Source of the DNA: JAGOTP01 sp964582475
Lineage (GTDB): Bacteria > Patescibacteriota > Patescibacteriia > 2-12-FULL-60-25
DNA length: 64,000 bases
NCBI GenBank assembly: GCA_964582475.1
Contig: CAZOQS010000001.1
Coordinates: 186,001 to 250,000 of the forward strand
Direction of reading: 5' to 3'
Positions within the stretch are counted from its first letter, which is position 1; each line of letters opens with the position of its first letter. The translations under genes and the position numbers were made by a program. The notes beneath the pieces are model-generated. The model did not search any database. It saw nothing but the letters and a program-made list of their open reading frames with translations, and had not been told where the DNA came from. Of this stretch, positions 1 to 8,580 are shown in pieces.

Positions 1-11
1 GTCGTCTCTCT

Positions 12-39
12 TTGTGTCGCGGAAAACACCTGCTATGCT
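12..39 (+). promoter_or_regulatory. Promoter of the first glycosyltransferase gene (leaderless)
   Basis: TTGTGT (12-17), a 16-bp spacer and TATGCT (34-39). The hexamer ends 6 nt before the ATG at 46, so transcription would start at or beside the start codon. No Shine-Dalgarno motif is present. Confidence 0.55.
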
Positions 40-45
40 GGATCA

Positions 46-1065
46 ATGCTCGAAGCTCAAGCGCTCTCGATTCATGTAGCGAGTTCTAGCTCGCTCTTCG
101 ATCGACCAGATTTTCTTGCCTCGCTTGATGCGCAGACAAAACGGGCCTATCAGGTTATTTTTGTTGATCTTGGCTTAGGGAGGGCGAATGCTGTCTCAGA
201 GTTTGATATTGTTCGGCCGGATGTCGTGCGTCTACGTGTTTTTCGAAACGTGGGGGTTGTTCGTGGCCAAAACCAAGCGATTGCGCTTGCGCTCAGTCGG
301 TGGCCACGCGAGACGTGGTCGGAGAGGTTTGTTGTGTTGTCGCGTCCAGAAGTTGCCTTTGATCGTCGAGCATGTGAGTTATTTGTTGAAGCGTTCACGG
401 CCGATCCGACGCTTATGGTCGCTGGACCAAAAGTCTTTTGGGCGGATGCAGTCGCACAAACGGAGGGGGATTGGATTGAGCTCGCCTGTAGCGATCAATT
501 GTATGCTGCGGGTATTGGGCTGACGCGTCATCGGACGCTTTCGTTTATCGGTCAGGGAAGTCAGGACACAGGTCAGTTTGATGGGGGAGAAGGAGTCACC
601 TTCTTGTCGGACGCGTGTGTAGTTATCCGTGCCTCAGCCTTCGAATCGTTGGCGCTTGCAGACGGGGTTTGGCTCGACCCGCATCTTCCGCCTTTTTTTG
701 CAGTGATGGACTTGTGTTGGCGAGCGGCCTGGCAAGGAATGCGGCCGCGCCTGATGCCCGAGGCTCGGGTGTGGTTTGCGCCTCAAGACCAGCCTCGCCA
801 CAAGCGGCGTGGTTGGCGAGATGTCTATATTCCAAGCGGGATGCGAAGCCGGACCGATGATGTTGGTTTACGCTTGGTCCATGCGCCTTGGGTTTTCTGG
901 TCCTACCTCCGCTATCGTGTGTCTCATTTCTTTTTTGGACGCTTTTGGAAGGAGCGCTTGAAGCTCGAAGTGGGGGCGGCGGAAAGTCTTGCGGGCTTGA
1001 AGTTTACCCGTCGACCTGATAGAGCAGTGCCATTAGCGGAACGTCGCCGCTGGTTTCTCCCATAA
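46..1065 (+). CDS. GT2-like glycosyltransferase with altered active-site motifs
   Basis: A 339-residue protein with a GT-A (family 2) layout: an N-terminal strand followed by FVDLGLG, an NVGVVRGQNQAIA block near residues 68-80 that matches the N-GxxxGxN loop of GT2 enzymes, and a C-terminal MDLCWRA near 221-227. The usual NPD (DxD-like) position reads SRPEV near 99-103 and the usual EDxDL reads VMDL, so metal or donor binding may be weakened. It lies 2 nt upstream of a canonical GT2 gene and probably shares its transcript. Cell-surface polysaccharide work is inferred; it could also be a non-catalytic partner. The ATG is supported by the -10 hexamer 6 nt upstream. Confidence 0.7.
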   Translation: MLEAQALSIHVASSSSLFDRPDFLASLDAQTKRAYQVIFVDLGLGRANAVSEFDIVRPDVVRLRVFRNVGVVRGQNQAIALALSRWPRETWSERFVVLSRPEVAFDRRACELFVEAFTADPTLMVAGPKVFWADAVAQTEGDWIELACSDQLYAAGIGLTRHRTLSFIGQGSQDTGQFDGGEGVTFLSDACVVIRASAFESLALADGVWLDPHLPPFFAVMDLCWRAAWQGMRPRLMPEARVWFAPQDQPRHKRRGWRDVYIPSGMRSRTDDVGLRLVHAPWVFWSYLRYRVSHFFFGRFWKERLKLEVGAAESLAGLKFTRRPDRAVPLAERRRWFLP

Positions 1066-1067
1066 TT

Positions 1068-1892
1068 ATGCCCGTTTCTGAACAACCGCTGGTTACCTTC
1101 ATTACCGTCAACTTCCGCATGCGGGAGCATATTCGGAATCTGTTGAAGGGGCTGGAAGACGCGCAAGTCGCGTTTCCGTATGAATACTACCTCGTGGACT
1201 GCTCCCCAGAAGACGGGACCTTCGCGATGGTTACTCAGACATACCCTTGGGTGAAAGCGATCGATCCACAAGCGAACCTGGGATTTGGTCGTGGGAATAA
1301 CGTTGCAATCAAAAAGGCAAAGGGAAAATATATCGTTTTGGTAAACCCCGATTTAGTGATTTTCCCTCAGCAGCTTGAAGCCTGGATCAAATGGATGGAG
1401 GAGCATCCTGATGTCGGGATTTCGGCGCCGCGCACCTTAAATCCCGATCGTACGGATCAGGACTCGTGCTATCGTTTTCATACGGTTGGGATTCCGGTTT
1501 ATCGTCGAACGGTTCTCGGAAAGTTACCGTGGGCCAAGCGTGCGATCGATCGCTTCCTGATGAAGGGAATGGACCGATCCAAGGAACAGCCCGTCGATTG
1601 GGTTCAGGGCTCTGCGATGTGTATTCGTCGTTACTTGATTGAAAAAATCGGAGCCTTCGATGAAAAGATCTTCATGTATTTTGAAGATACCGACTTGTGT
1701 CGTCGTGCTTGGAATGCAGGGAGTCGCGTTGTGTACACGCCCGTTGCGCATGTCGTCCACTATCATCATCGTCAGAGTCGTATTAAACGTCCGTGGGAAA
1801 TTTTTACCAACAAAACCACGCGTTACCATATCAAAAGTGCGATCTACTATTTCTGGAAGTATCGTGGGCAGAAGTTACCGGTGATAAAATAA
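1068..1892 (+). CDS. GT2 family glycosyltransferase (rhamnosyltransferase-like)
   Basis: A 274-residue GT-A glycosyltransferase. Visible motifs are TFITVNF at the first beta strand, VDCSPEDGT, NLGFGRGNNVAI (nucleotide-sugar loop), VLVNPDLVI (DxD-equivalent) and MYFEDTDLCRRAW (catalytic-base region). These match the family that adds rhamnose or related sugars to surface glycans; the exact donor and acceptor cannot be read. It begins 2 nt after the preceding glycosyltransferase, suggesting one operon. The C-terminus is basic and could touch the membrane, but no transmembrane helix is obvious. Confidence 0.85.
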   Translation: MPVSEQPLVTFITVNFRMREHIRNLLKGLEDAQVAFPYEYYLVDCSPEDGTFAMVTQTYPWVKAIDPQANLGFGRGNNVAIKKAKGKYIVLVNPDLVIFPQQLEAWIKWMEEHPDVGISAPRTLNPDRTDQDSCYRFHTVGIPVYRRTVLGKLPWAKRAIDRFLMKGMDRSKEQPVDWVQGSAMCIRRYLIEKIGAFDEKIFMYFEDTDLCRRAWNAGSRVVYTPVAHVVHYHHRQSRIKRPWEIFTNKTTRYHIKSAIYYFWKYRGQKLPVIK

Positions 1893-1902
1893 AAACGGAA
1901 AG

Positions 1903-1922
1903 ATCCCTGTTCGTACAGGGAT
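1903..1922 (+). terminator. Hairpin after the GT2 pair
   Basis: ATCCCTGT, a TCGT loop and ACAGGGAT form a perfect 8-bp stem with a tetraloop 11 nt after the stop. No T-run follows, so it may be an mRNA end stabiliser or a weak terminator. It covers an in-frame ATG at 1921 that could be mistaken for the next gene's start. Confidence 0.45.
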
Positions 1923-1926
1923 GGTG

Positions 1927-1932
1927 TACAAT
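1927..1932 (+). promoter_or_regulatory. -10 box TACAAT before the DUF4012 gene
   Basis: TACAAT ends 6 nt before GTG 1939, the same geometry as other leaderless starts here. This favours GTG 1939 over ATG 1921, which lies upstream of the hexamer. No clear -35 was found. Confidence 0.45.
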
Positions 1933-1938
1933 AGCTGC

Positions 1939-4113
1939 GTGTCAGACGAAATCCGTCCCAACTTTTTGACGTGCCCGGCCGTGCCCGAATTATCACCGCC
2001 GAAGACTGATTCGAATTCTGAATCGGTCGATGTTGAAATAACTGAAATAGAGACAGTGCCAGTGACGGAGGCGCCGTCACGCACAAATCTTCTTCCGACC
2101 GAGGAACCATCCGTTGTACGGTCCGACGCTCAGTCGCCTGCCTCTCCGCCGCCCGTGCTCACGCCTCATCCGTTGCGGAAGCTGGTGCTTGTGATTTCCG
2201 GGTTGATCATTGGTGTGGGGATTTTAGGGTTTGCGGCTGTTGTCTACGGGGCGGTCTACTTGGGGGGAGCGGTTTCAAACCTCAAAGCCTCCGCCCAAGC
2301 AATGCGTGAAGATGTCGATCGGCGTGATTTTATTGCAGCTGAAGAAGAGTTGCCCGCATTCACGGCGGCGCTCACTCGTTTATCAGAAGGAGTGGATCAT
2401 TTGCGTACGTTGCGTGAGTGGCCGGTTGTTGGGCGGGATATTCGAACGCTCGAGCATCTCATGGAGATTGCGGAGACTCTGACGGCGGGCGTTGATCAGA
2501 CCGTTCGTGCGGCTTCTGGTTTTGAGCAAGTGTTGGAGTCAGTTGGCCTGCTGGAGCGAGGGATTGATGGATCGATCGTGTCTGGTCGTCCGTTCGCGGC
2601 CCTCAGTCCTTCTGAGAAAGAGGAGATCTTGTCCCGTTTTGCGAGTTTGTTGCCAGAACTGCGCCAAGCACGGGAAAAAGTGAAGTTGGCTGCCTCGCTT
2701 TGGACAGATTTGCCAGCAGAAGCGCGGCAAAGTTCGATGATGGCACCGATCGCTTCGTACGGAGCCCGCTTGCCAGAGCTGACGCAGCGCGCTGACCAGC
2801 TTATTTCCTTCTTGGAATTGCTGTTGCCGCTCGTTGGTCATCCAAGTGAGAACCGCTACCTAGTCGTTCTTCAGAATAGTGATGAGCTGCGTGCAACTGG
2901 TGGCTTCTTGGGCACGATTGGCTATGTACGGGTGAAGTCGGCAGATACCAAGGAAATGCGCTTTGATGATGTCTACGCCATTGATAATCCGGTGAGTGGA
3001 ATCTGGAAGGATGTTCCACCGGCGCCGCTCGCGAAGCACTTGGGTGTTCCTGCTTGGTTTTTGCGTGATCGGAACTGGTCACCGGACTTTCCAACTTCGG
3101 CCGAAGACATGATGAAGACGTACTTGGCGGAACGGGCGCTCAAGGCGACCGGGATGACGGACTACCTCGATGGAGTTATCGCCTTCACGCCAGAGTTTTT
3201 TGAGGATCTTTTGCGCTTCACGGGTCCCGTCACCGCCGAAGGTAAAACCTTTACGGCCGAAAACTTCTTCGATCAGCTCCAATACGACACGGAGCAAGGC
3301 TTCTTGAACCAGGGGATTCCGGTTGAGCAACGTAAAGACATCGTGTTGAAGCTTGGGGATGAGCTCTTCAAAAAACTGATGCAGCAGTCGACGGATCGAC
3401 TCCCGGTTCTCTTGGATTTGCTTACGGATAATTTAGCGAAGAAGAATGTCATGTTCTACCTTCGTGACCCACGAACGCGCTCGTTGCTCGATGCGCGCGG
3501 TTGGACGGGCCGCGCGGCTGGGACGCCGAGCGACTATCTTTGGGTGATCGATTCGAACCTGGCTGCCTTGAAGACGGATGGGAAGATGGTGAAAGAGGTG
3601 AAATACGGAGTAGATCTTGCTACTGGACTCGCGACCGTCACCCTGCGCTATCGAAACACCGTTCAAGCGATCACCTGGCGCTACACCCGTTATCGCGATT
3701 ACGTCCGTGTCTATGTTCCAGAAGGAAGTGAGCTGGTTTCAACCGAGGGCGCCATGGCGAAAGACAAGAATCAATCAGGGGGTCGCGTCGAACCGGGGAC
3801 GGTTGATGTCTTCAAGGATCTTGGAAAGACCGTCTTTGGGGCGTTCTGGGCGCTTGAACCTGGAGAAACGCGCGAGTTACGCTTTACCTATCGCTTGCCG
3901 CCACGTGTCTTGGAGGCGATGCGTGCAGGTGGAGGCTATGAATTGCTGGTTCAGCGTCAGCCCGGAAATCAATCCAGATTGACGCTCGACCACGCGTTGG
4001 GTAAAAACGTGAGGGCCGCGGAGCCGCCGGAAGCCCAGGCGCAGTTCGGCGATCAACGCTATCAGCTGTCCCTTCCCCTTGATCGTGATCGTACGTTCCG
4101 AGTGCGCTTTTGA
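1939..4113 (+). CDS. DUF4012 domain-containing membrane protein
   Basis: About 724 residues from the proposed GTG start; ATG 1921 would add six. A Pro/Ser/Thr-rich cytoplasmic stretch precedes one transmembrane helix (LRKLVLVISGLIIGVGILGF region, about residue 80), then a long extracytoplasmic part. The centre carries the DUF4012 signature NSDELRATGGFLG, followed by FTPEFFEDLLRFTGPV. DUF4012 proteins are common in Patescibacteria and Actinobacteria and often lie among glycan genes; their biochemical role is unknown. Two glycosyltransferase genes precede it, so cell-envelope work is inferred. Confidence 0.8.
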   Translation: MSDEIRPNFLTCPAVPELSPPKTDSNSESVDVEITEIETVPVTEAPSRTNLLPTEEPSVVRSDAQSPASPPPVLTPHPLRKLVLVISGLIIGVGILGFAAVVYGAVYLGGAVSNLKASAQAMREDVDRRDFIAAEEELPAFTAALTRLSEGVDHLRTLREWPVVGRDIRTLEHLMEIAETLTAGVDQTVRAASGFEQVLESVGLLERGIDGSIVSGRPFAALSPSEKEEILSRFASLLPELRQAREKVKLAASLWTDLPAEARQSSMMAPIASYGARLPELTQRADQLISFLELLLPLVGHPSENRYLVVLQNSDELRATGGFLGTIGYVRVKSADTKEMRFDDVYAIDNPVSGIWKDVPPAPLAKHLGVPAWFLRDRNWSPDFPTSAEDMMKTYLAERALKATGMTDYLDGVIAFTPEFFEDLLRFTGPVTAEGKTFTAENFFDQLQYDTEQGFLNQGIPVEQRKDIVLKLGDELFKKLMQQSTDRLPVLLDLLTDNLAKKNVMFYLRDPRTRSLLDARGWTGRAAGTPSDYLWVIDSNLAALKTDGKMVKEVKYGVDLATGLATVTLRYRNTVQAITWRYTRYRDYVRVYVPEGSELVSTEGAMAKDKNQSGGRVEPGTVDVFKDLGKTVFGAFWALEPGETRELRFTYRLPPRVLEAMRAGGGYELLVQRQPGNQSRLTLDHALGKNVRAAEPPEAQAQFGDQRYQLSLPLDRDRTFRVRF

Positions 4114-4167
4114 CCTTATTTCACGCCAGATCTTTCTCAGTTCCTCCCCCGGATCTGACTGCTTTCT

Positions 4168-5172
4168 ATGTTCGGAAAAAAAATTGGCATTGACCTTGGG
4201 ACAACGACTGTCCTCGTCTATATCCCAAATAAGGGGATCATCATTCATGAACCTTCGGTAGTTGCTATTTCGTTGGCGGATAAGCGGGTGTTGGCGGTTG
4301 GGGCGGCGGCCAAGGATATGATCGGTCGTACGCCGGACAGCATCGTCGCGAAGCGTCCTTTAAAAGACGGAGTTATCGCCGACTATCGCACAACAGAAGC
4401 AATGTTGCGCTATTTTATTAACAAAGCGATGGGTGGTGTGCGCTTGTTTCGTCCAGAGGTGATGGTAGCGGTTCCTGGAGGAATCACGTCTACCGAACGC
4501 CGTGCGGTTATCGATGCAACTCTCTCCGCCGGAGCAAAGGCCGCCTACATTATCAAGGAGCCGGTCGTCGCGGCGATTGGAGCAGATATTCCGATTGGAT
4601 CCGCTTCGGGTCACATGATTATCGACATCGGCGGAGGAACGTCCGAGATCGCGGTTATTTCCTTGGGCGGTATTGTGTCGTCCGCTTCGGTCCGCATTGG
4701 GGGGAATAAACTCGATGCGGCTATCCAGGAGCACGTTCGCAGAAAATACGGACTCGCAATCGGAGAACGAACCGCGGAAGATGTGAAAATTCGCATCGGG
4801 TCGGCGCTGTATTTGGAAGAGAAGCTTGAAATGGAAATCAAAGGCCGCGATATGATGAGTGGTTTGCCGCGCGTCGTGACCGTCACGAGCGATGATGTCA
4901 CTGATGCGATTCAGCATGAGCTTCAGGGAATTGTGGAAGCAATCAAAGAAGTGTTGCGTGGAACGCCGCCAGAACTGTCGGCGGACGTGATGCAAAAGGG
5001 GATGGTTTTGTCCGGCGGATCTTCACAGCTCCGAAATATGGATCGTTTGTTCGCGGAAGCGACGGGTGTTCCAACATTTGTCGCCGATAACCCACAGCTG
5101 TGTGTGGCGAAGGGGACAGGGATCGCGCTGGAGAACTTGGAAGCGTACAAGCGCAGCGTGTTCTCGTCGTAA
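4168..5172 (+). CDS. mreB: Rod shape-determining protein MreB
   Basis: A 334-residue actin homologue of normal family length. It shows the phosphate-1 loop IGIDLGTTTVLVYI, the phosphate-2 region MIIDIGGGTSEIAV, and VLSGGSSQLRNMD near the adenosine site. MreB polymerises on the inner membrane and guides lateral wall synthesis, which fits the envelope genes around it and murB/murC a few kb away. A membrane-binding amphipathic N-terminus (MFGKKIG) is short. No mreC or mreD lies next to it. Confidence 0.95.
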   Translation: MFGKKIGIDLGTTTVLVYIPNKGIIIHEPSVVAISLADKRVLAVGAAAKDMIGRTPDSIVAKRPLKDGVIADYRTTEAMLRYFINKAMGGVRLFRPEVMVAVPGGITSTERRAVIDATLSAGAKAAYIIKEPVVAAIGADIPIGSASGHMIIDIGGGTSEIAVISLGGIVSSASVRIGGNKLDAAIQEHVRRKYGLAIGERTAEDVKIRIGSALYLEEKLEMEIKGRDMMSGLPRVVTVTSDDVTDAIQHELQGIVEAIKEVLRGTPPELSADVMQKGMVLSGGSSQLRNMDRLFAEATGVPTFVADNPQLCVAKGTGIALENLEAYKRSVFSS

Positions 5173-5186
5173 AAAACGGGAAAGTA

Positions 5187-6887
5187 TTATTTTATTTGAT
5201 ACCCACGAAGTTCGGTGCCGAATGAAGCCACAGAATGACTCAAAGGGAGAAGAGCCGCATCGCGTACGCCTTGTTGGTCCCAGTAGCGAGGCAGGACGAT
5301 AAAAAGTGACGCGTCTCCGTAACACGTTTTTACTCGCTGGAGGGCTTCTTCGAGTTTGGTGGATCGGGTCACGGCCAAAAAATCCTGATACAGCGCTCCG
5401 CCGGTCGGAATAGCGTAGCTTAAATGCGTGCCGTGGCACGTCGTGATCGTTTGGTCGAAGCCGTGCTGTTGCAGGGCCGCCGCCGCGAGCATTTGGTGAG
5501 AGAGAACGACAAAGGGTTTTCCGTCTCTTTGTTCTTCAATCCAAGCAAGCGCGGCGTATTCGTGTTCGCTCACACTTGGAGCGTAGCGCGGACTGATCTC
5601 GTTCTGCTGCGGGTAGCTCGCAAACCATTGGCTGGTCGCGATCACTCCGACCGCAAGCGCGCTCCCTACGGCGATAAGGTATTTCGGTTTGGTTTTTCCT
5701 GCCAAAAATCTGTCTAAAAACAGGGCAACGTCAGGCAAAAGAAGAAGAGGTGTGACGTGTAACAAGCGAAGAGGGAATTCAAATTGTTCATGCGCAATGA
5801 TGTCGGGTAAGCGGATGAAGCAGGCGAGGATGATCGCTGCTCCAAAAAGTCCGAGAGCAGTTGCGAGCCGATATTTTTTCCAAGGAGTTTGTTCTCGTAG
5901 GTTTTCTTGTATGCCGAGCAAGCCGAATGCGAGTGGCCAGAAGCTTAAAAAAACATAGATAAAGCTTAGGCCAATCACCTCTGTTGAAAGGTGATACGGC
6001 GTTCCAAAGAGGGCGGTCAGCGAGGCTTGAATACTCCCAAGTGTGGGGAGGCTGAGACTTGCGTGCTGGAGGGCGGTATAGGTGGCCATCGCACCGAGAA
6101 GACCGAGCGGAATGCCGATGGCTGGAATAAACGGAGCGAACCTTTTCCAGCGCGTTTCACTTAGAAATATCCCTAGAACAAATACAAGGCACGGAATCCC
6201 GATGAGCGGATGGATCAAGATACTCCCTACAGCGCAGGCCCCTAAGAAAAAGAAGGCACGCGGACGAGAAGGGGATTGTGATAAGCAGATCGCGCAGACG
6301 AATAAGAGTAAGGCGAGATGAAAGGGGATGGTGAAACTAAAGGCAGAAACGGGAAGGAGGAACAGCGCGAGCGGGAGCAGGCGATGCGTGCGTTGCAAGA
6401 GGGGGATCAGACCCAGGCTCAAGATCGGAACAAGCCAGTGATCGATCTGAATCACGGAGAAGGGAGAGATCTTCTCAAGGAGCCATACCAACGCGTACTG
6501 CCCAATATAGAGCGGAGTCTGCAGCGAAATTGATCCGTATGTAACAAGATGCTGTTCAGCAGCTTGATGGATGAATGGATCAAAGCCAAAGCCAAGACGG
6601 TAAACGATAGCCGCCACTCCCCAAGCTGCGATGGCATGAAGAACGAACAGCGCAGTTTGAACGCGACGAGGAACGAAACGCGTCCCAAGCGCGAGCAGCG
6701 TAGTTGCGAGGGCGAAGACGGCAAAGATCCAGCCAGGTAGAAGGCTCCAAGGGGATACGATCGGTGCAGAAGTACGCGCCTGAAGACACAACCCAATAAT
6801 GAGCGCATCGAGCACTACGCAACACGCGCCGACCAGGAGAGTCGGCGCGTGTAAGGCGAGGCGGGTTTTTAAACGATCGAACGTCAT
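5187..6887 (-). CDS. Polytopic membrane protein, possible GT-C-type glycosyltransferase
   Basis: A 566-residue protein with roughly a dozen hydrophobic segments. After the third or fourth helix is GFDPFIHQAAEQHL, in the place where GT-C enzymes of the oligosaccharyltransferase and PMT class have an acidic loop motif. That resemblance is weak and the function is inferred. The C-terminal 130 residues (about ISPRYAPSVSEHEY onward) look soluble and extracytoplasmic. The start codon overlaps the stop of the upstream PGY-repeat gene by one base (TAATG), so the two are probably translationally coupled. It converges with mreB across a 14-bp gap. Confidence 0.6.
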   Translation of the reverse strand: MTFDRLKTRLALHAPTLLVGACCVVLDALIIGLCLQARTSAPIVSPWSLLPGWIFAVFALATTLLALGTRFVPRRVQTALFVLHAIAAWGVAAIVYRLGFGFDPFIHQAAEQHLVTYGSISLQTPLYIGQYALVWLLEKISPFSVIQIDHWLVPILSLGLIPLLQRTHRLLPLALFLLPVSAFSFTIPFHLALLLFVCAICLSQSPSRPRAFFFLGACAVGSILIHPLIGIPCLVFVLGIFLSETRWKRFAPFIPAIGIPLGLLGAMATYTALQHASLSLPTLGSIQASLTALFGTPYHLSTEVIGLSFIYVFLSFWPLAFGLLGIQENLREQTPWKKYRLATALGLFGAAIILACFIRLPDIIAHEQFEFPLRLLHVTPLLLLPDVALFLDRFLAGKTKPKYLIAVGSALAVGVIATSQWFASYPQQNEISPRYAPSVSEHEYAALAWIEEQRDGKPFVVLSHQMLAAAALQQHGFDQTITTCHGTHLSYAIPTGGALYQDFLAVTRSTKLEEALQRVKTCYGDASLFIVLPRYWDQQGVRDAALLPLSHSVASFGTELRGYQIK

Positions 6888-7360
6888 TAGTTCTTCTGTT
6901 TTTTCACAGGGACCTCAGGTTCGAGGTATTTTTCTGCTTGAATCTGTTCATCGGATTTCTTGTATTCTATTGGTTCTTCCTTTTTCATATAACTCTCTTC
7001 TCCTGTCAGCGCATCGCTTGGGAGAGCGTATCCTGGGGTGTAGTAACCAGGGACAAGACCGCCTGGAATCGCATAACCCGGAGCGCTGTAGTACCCCATG
7101 TCTTCGACGGGCGCAGGGGCTTGATAGCCCGGAATCTCATAGCCAGGAACCTCGTACCCCGGAACCTCATAGCCCGCAACGTAATCGTTTTTTGTTTCTC
7201 CGAGCTGCTGCTCTTCAGCATAGCCCTTCTTATAATAGTCCGAATTGAACTCATCCCAATTTTGGTACCCCCAGTAGGCAAAGCCCGCGGCGGTCGAGAG
7301 CCCAAGGGCGGCTAAAGCGGCGACGGTCGTTCCGGTTTTTGAAAAAGTTGCGGTTGGCAT
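6887..7360 (-). CDS. Small membrane-anchored protein with PGY repeats
   Basis: 157 residues from the ATG at 7360; a longer reading frame exists, but a TAGTAT -10-like hexamer just upstream supports this start. An N-terminal hydrophobic segment (TTVAALAALGLSTAAGFAYW) is followed by a charged part and then tandem units of GYEVPGY, GYEIPGY, APGYAIPG and GYYTPGYALP, ending in an acidic and then basic tail. The repeats suggest an extended, tyrosine- and proline-rich surface segment. No known family is recognised. It is coupled to the downstream membrane protein gene by a one-base overlap. Confidence 0.6.
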   Translation of the reverse strand: MPTATFSKTGTTVAALAALGLSTAAGFAYWGYQNWDEFNSDYYKKGYAEEQQLGETKNDYVAGYEVPGYEVPGYEIPGYQAPAPVEDMGYYSAPGYAIPGGLVPGYYTPGYALPSDALTGEESYMKKEEPIEYKKSDEQIQAEKYLEPEVPVKKQKN

Positions 7361-7401
7361 AGGAGGGGGAATGAACTTGAGGCCAATACTACCACGCGTG
7401 A

Positions 7402-7407
7402 TACACT
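7402..7407 (+). promoter_or_regulatory. -10 box TACACT for a leaderless GT4 gene
   Basis: TACACT ends 6 nt before ATG 7414. On the opposite strand TAGTAT lies near 7385-7391, so the 53-bp gap between the two start codons is a divergent promoter region. Confidence 0.5.
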
Positions 7408-7413
7408 GTGGCC

Positions 7414-8547
7414 ATGTTGATAGGCCTTGATGCATCGCGCGCAGATCGTGCCGAAAAGACAGGTGTTGAATGGTATGCCTGGCATCTCATTCAAGCGCTC
7501 AAAACGACCCCAAGCCAGGAGGCACATTCTTGGATGTTGTATTCGCCACACTCGTTGTCGGGGGAGCTGGGCGAGGTACCAGAGAATTGGCATGAGCGTC
7601 CTCTGACGTGGCCTTTAAAATACCTCTGGACCCAGGCTCGGCTGAGCGTTGAGATCGCACGGCATACGCCAGATGTGTTGTTTGTGCCGGCGTCAGCGCT
7701 CCCGCGTAAGATTTCCCGCCGTACAGTTGTAACGATTCACGACGTTGGTTTTTTCCGTCATCCAGAGCTCTACAGCGGAAGTGAGCGGACGTGGCAGCGG
7801 CTGGCAACGCAGGATGCGGTGCGCCGAGCGACGCGCATTCTGACGGTCTCTGAATATTCGAAGCAAGAAATCATCCAGTACTGCAACGTCAATCCGGATC
7901 GTATTACGGTTGTCTATCCTGGCGTGGATCATCTCTCCAGTGAAGAAGTCACGGAGTTTGAAAAACAAGATGTTGTGGAGCGCTACCGTATTTCGGGGCA
8001 GTACTTTTTGTATATTGGTCGCTTAGAGTCAAAGAAGAACATCCTCACGCTGATTGAAGCCTTCCGTCGGTACAAAGAAGATCGTGGCTTGGGCGATCCG
8101 ATCGCACTGGTGCTTGCGGGGGTTCCAGGCGAAGGGTACGAGGCGATTAAGGCTGCGATCCGCCATACGGGATTAGATGCTTCGATTATTCAGACGGGCT
8201 ATGTCGCGGAAGAAGACAAACGCGCCCTTTTGGCGGGTGCGATCGCCTTGGTCCATCCGTCCTGGTACGAAGGATTTGGGTTTACGCCGCTCGAAGCGAT
8301 GAGGATGAGCTGCCCCGTAATTTGTGCACGCGTTGGCTCGTTGCCGGAGGTTGTTGGGGTCGATAATGCGATGTGGTTTGATCCAGCGGACCCGGAAGTT
8401 TTAGCTCAGGCGTTTGAACACATCCTACGGGAGGATGGGTTTCGTCAAGCGCTCCGTTTGCAGGGTCCAGCCTGGGCTGCACGATATACGTGGGCCGAGA
8501 CCGCAGCGCAGACCTTTGATTTACTCACGAATTGGGACGTGCGCTAG
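7414..8547 (+). CDS. Family 4 glycosyltransferase (GT-B fold)
   Basis: 377 residues from ATG 7414 (GTG 7408 is also in frame but touches the -10 box). The order is typical of GT4: N-terminal GIDASRADRAEKTGVEW acceptor-domain start, ILTVSEYSKQEI, then the donor domain with IGRLESKKNILTLIEAF and the nucleotide-sugar signature HPSWYEGFGFTPLEAM. It would move a hexose such as mannose from a nucleotide sugar onto a lipid or glycan at the inner face of the membrane. Substrate is unknown. It stands alone between a divergent gene and murC. Confidence 0.85.
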   Translation: MLIGLDASRADRAEKTGVEWYAWHLIQALKTTPSQEAHSWMLYSPHSLSGELGEVPENWHERPLTWPLKYLWTQARLSVEIARHTPDVLFVPASALPRKISRRTVVTIHDVGFFRHPELYSGSERTWQRLATQDAVRRATRILTVSEYSKQEIIQYCNVNPDRITVVYPGVDHLSSEEVTEFEKQDVVERYRISGQYFLYIGRLESKKNILTLIEAFRRYKEDRGLGDPIALVLAGVPGEGYEAIKAAIRHTGLDASIIQTGYVAEEDKRALLAGAIALVHPSWYEGFGFTPLEAMRMSCPVICARVGSLPEVVGVDNAMWFDPADPEVLAQAFEHILREDGFRQALRLQGPAWAARYTWAETAAQTFDLLTNWDVR

Positions 8548-8567
8548 ACGAACCGCGGATCTCTTTC

Positions 8568-8573
8568 TAGGCT
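8568..8573 (+). promoter_or_regulatory. -10 box TAGGCT for murC
   Basis: TAGGCT ends 7 nt before ATG 8581 and only 1 nt before ATG 8575. The spacing matches other leaderless starts and favours ATG 8581. Confidence 0.4.
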
Positions 8574-8580
8574 TATGGCT

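Noticed and set aside
1921..1938. ATG 1921 as start of the DUF4012 gene
   Set aside because: It lies in a hairpin and upstream of a TACAAT hexamer that points to GTG 1939. Not excluded, only less likely.
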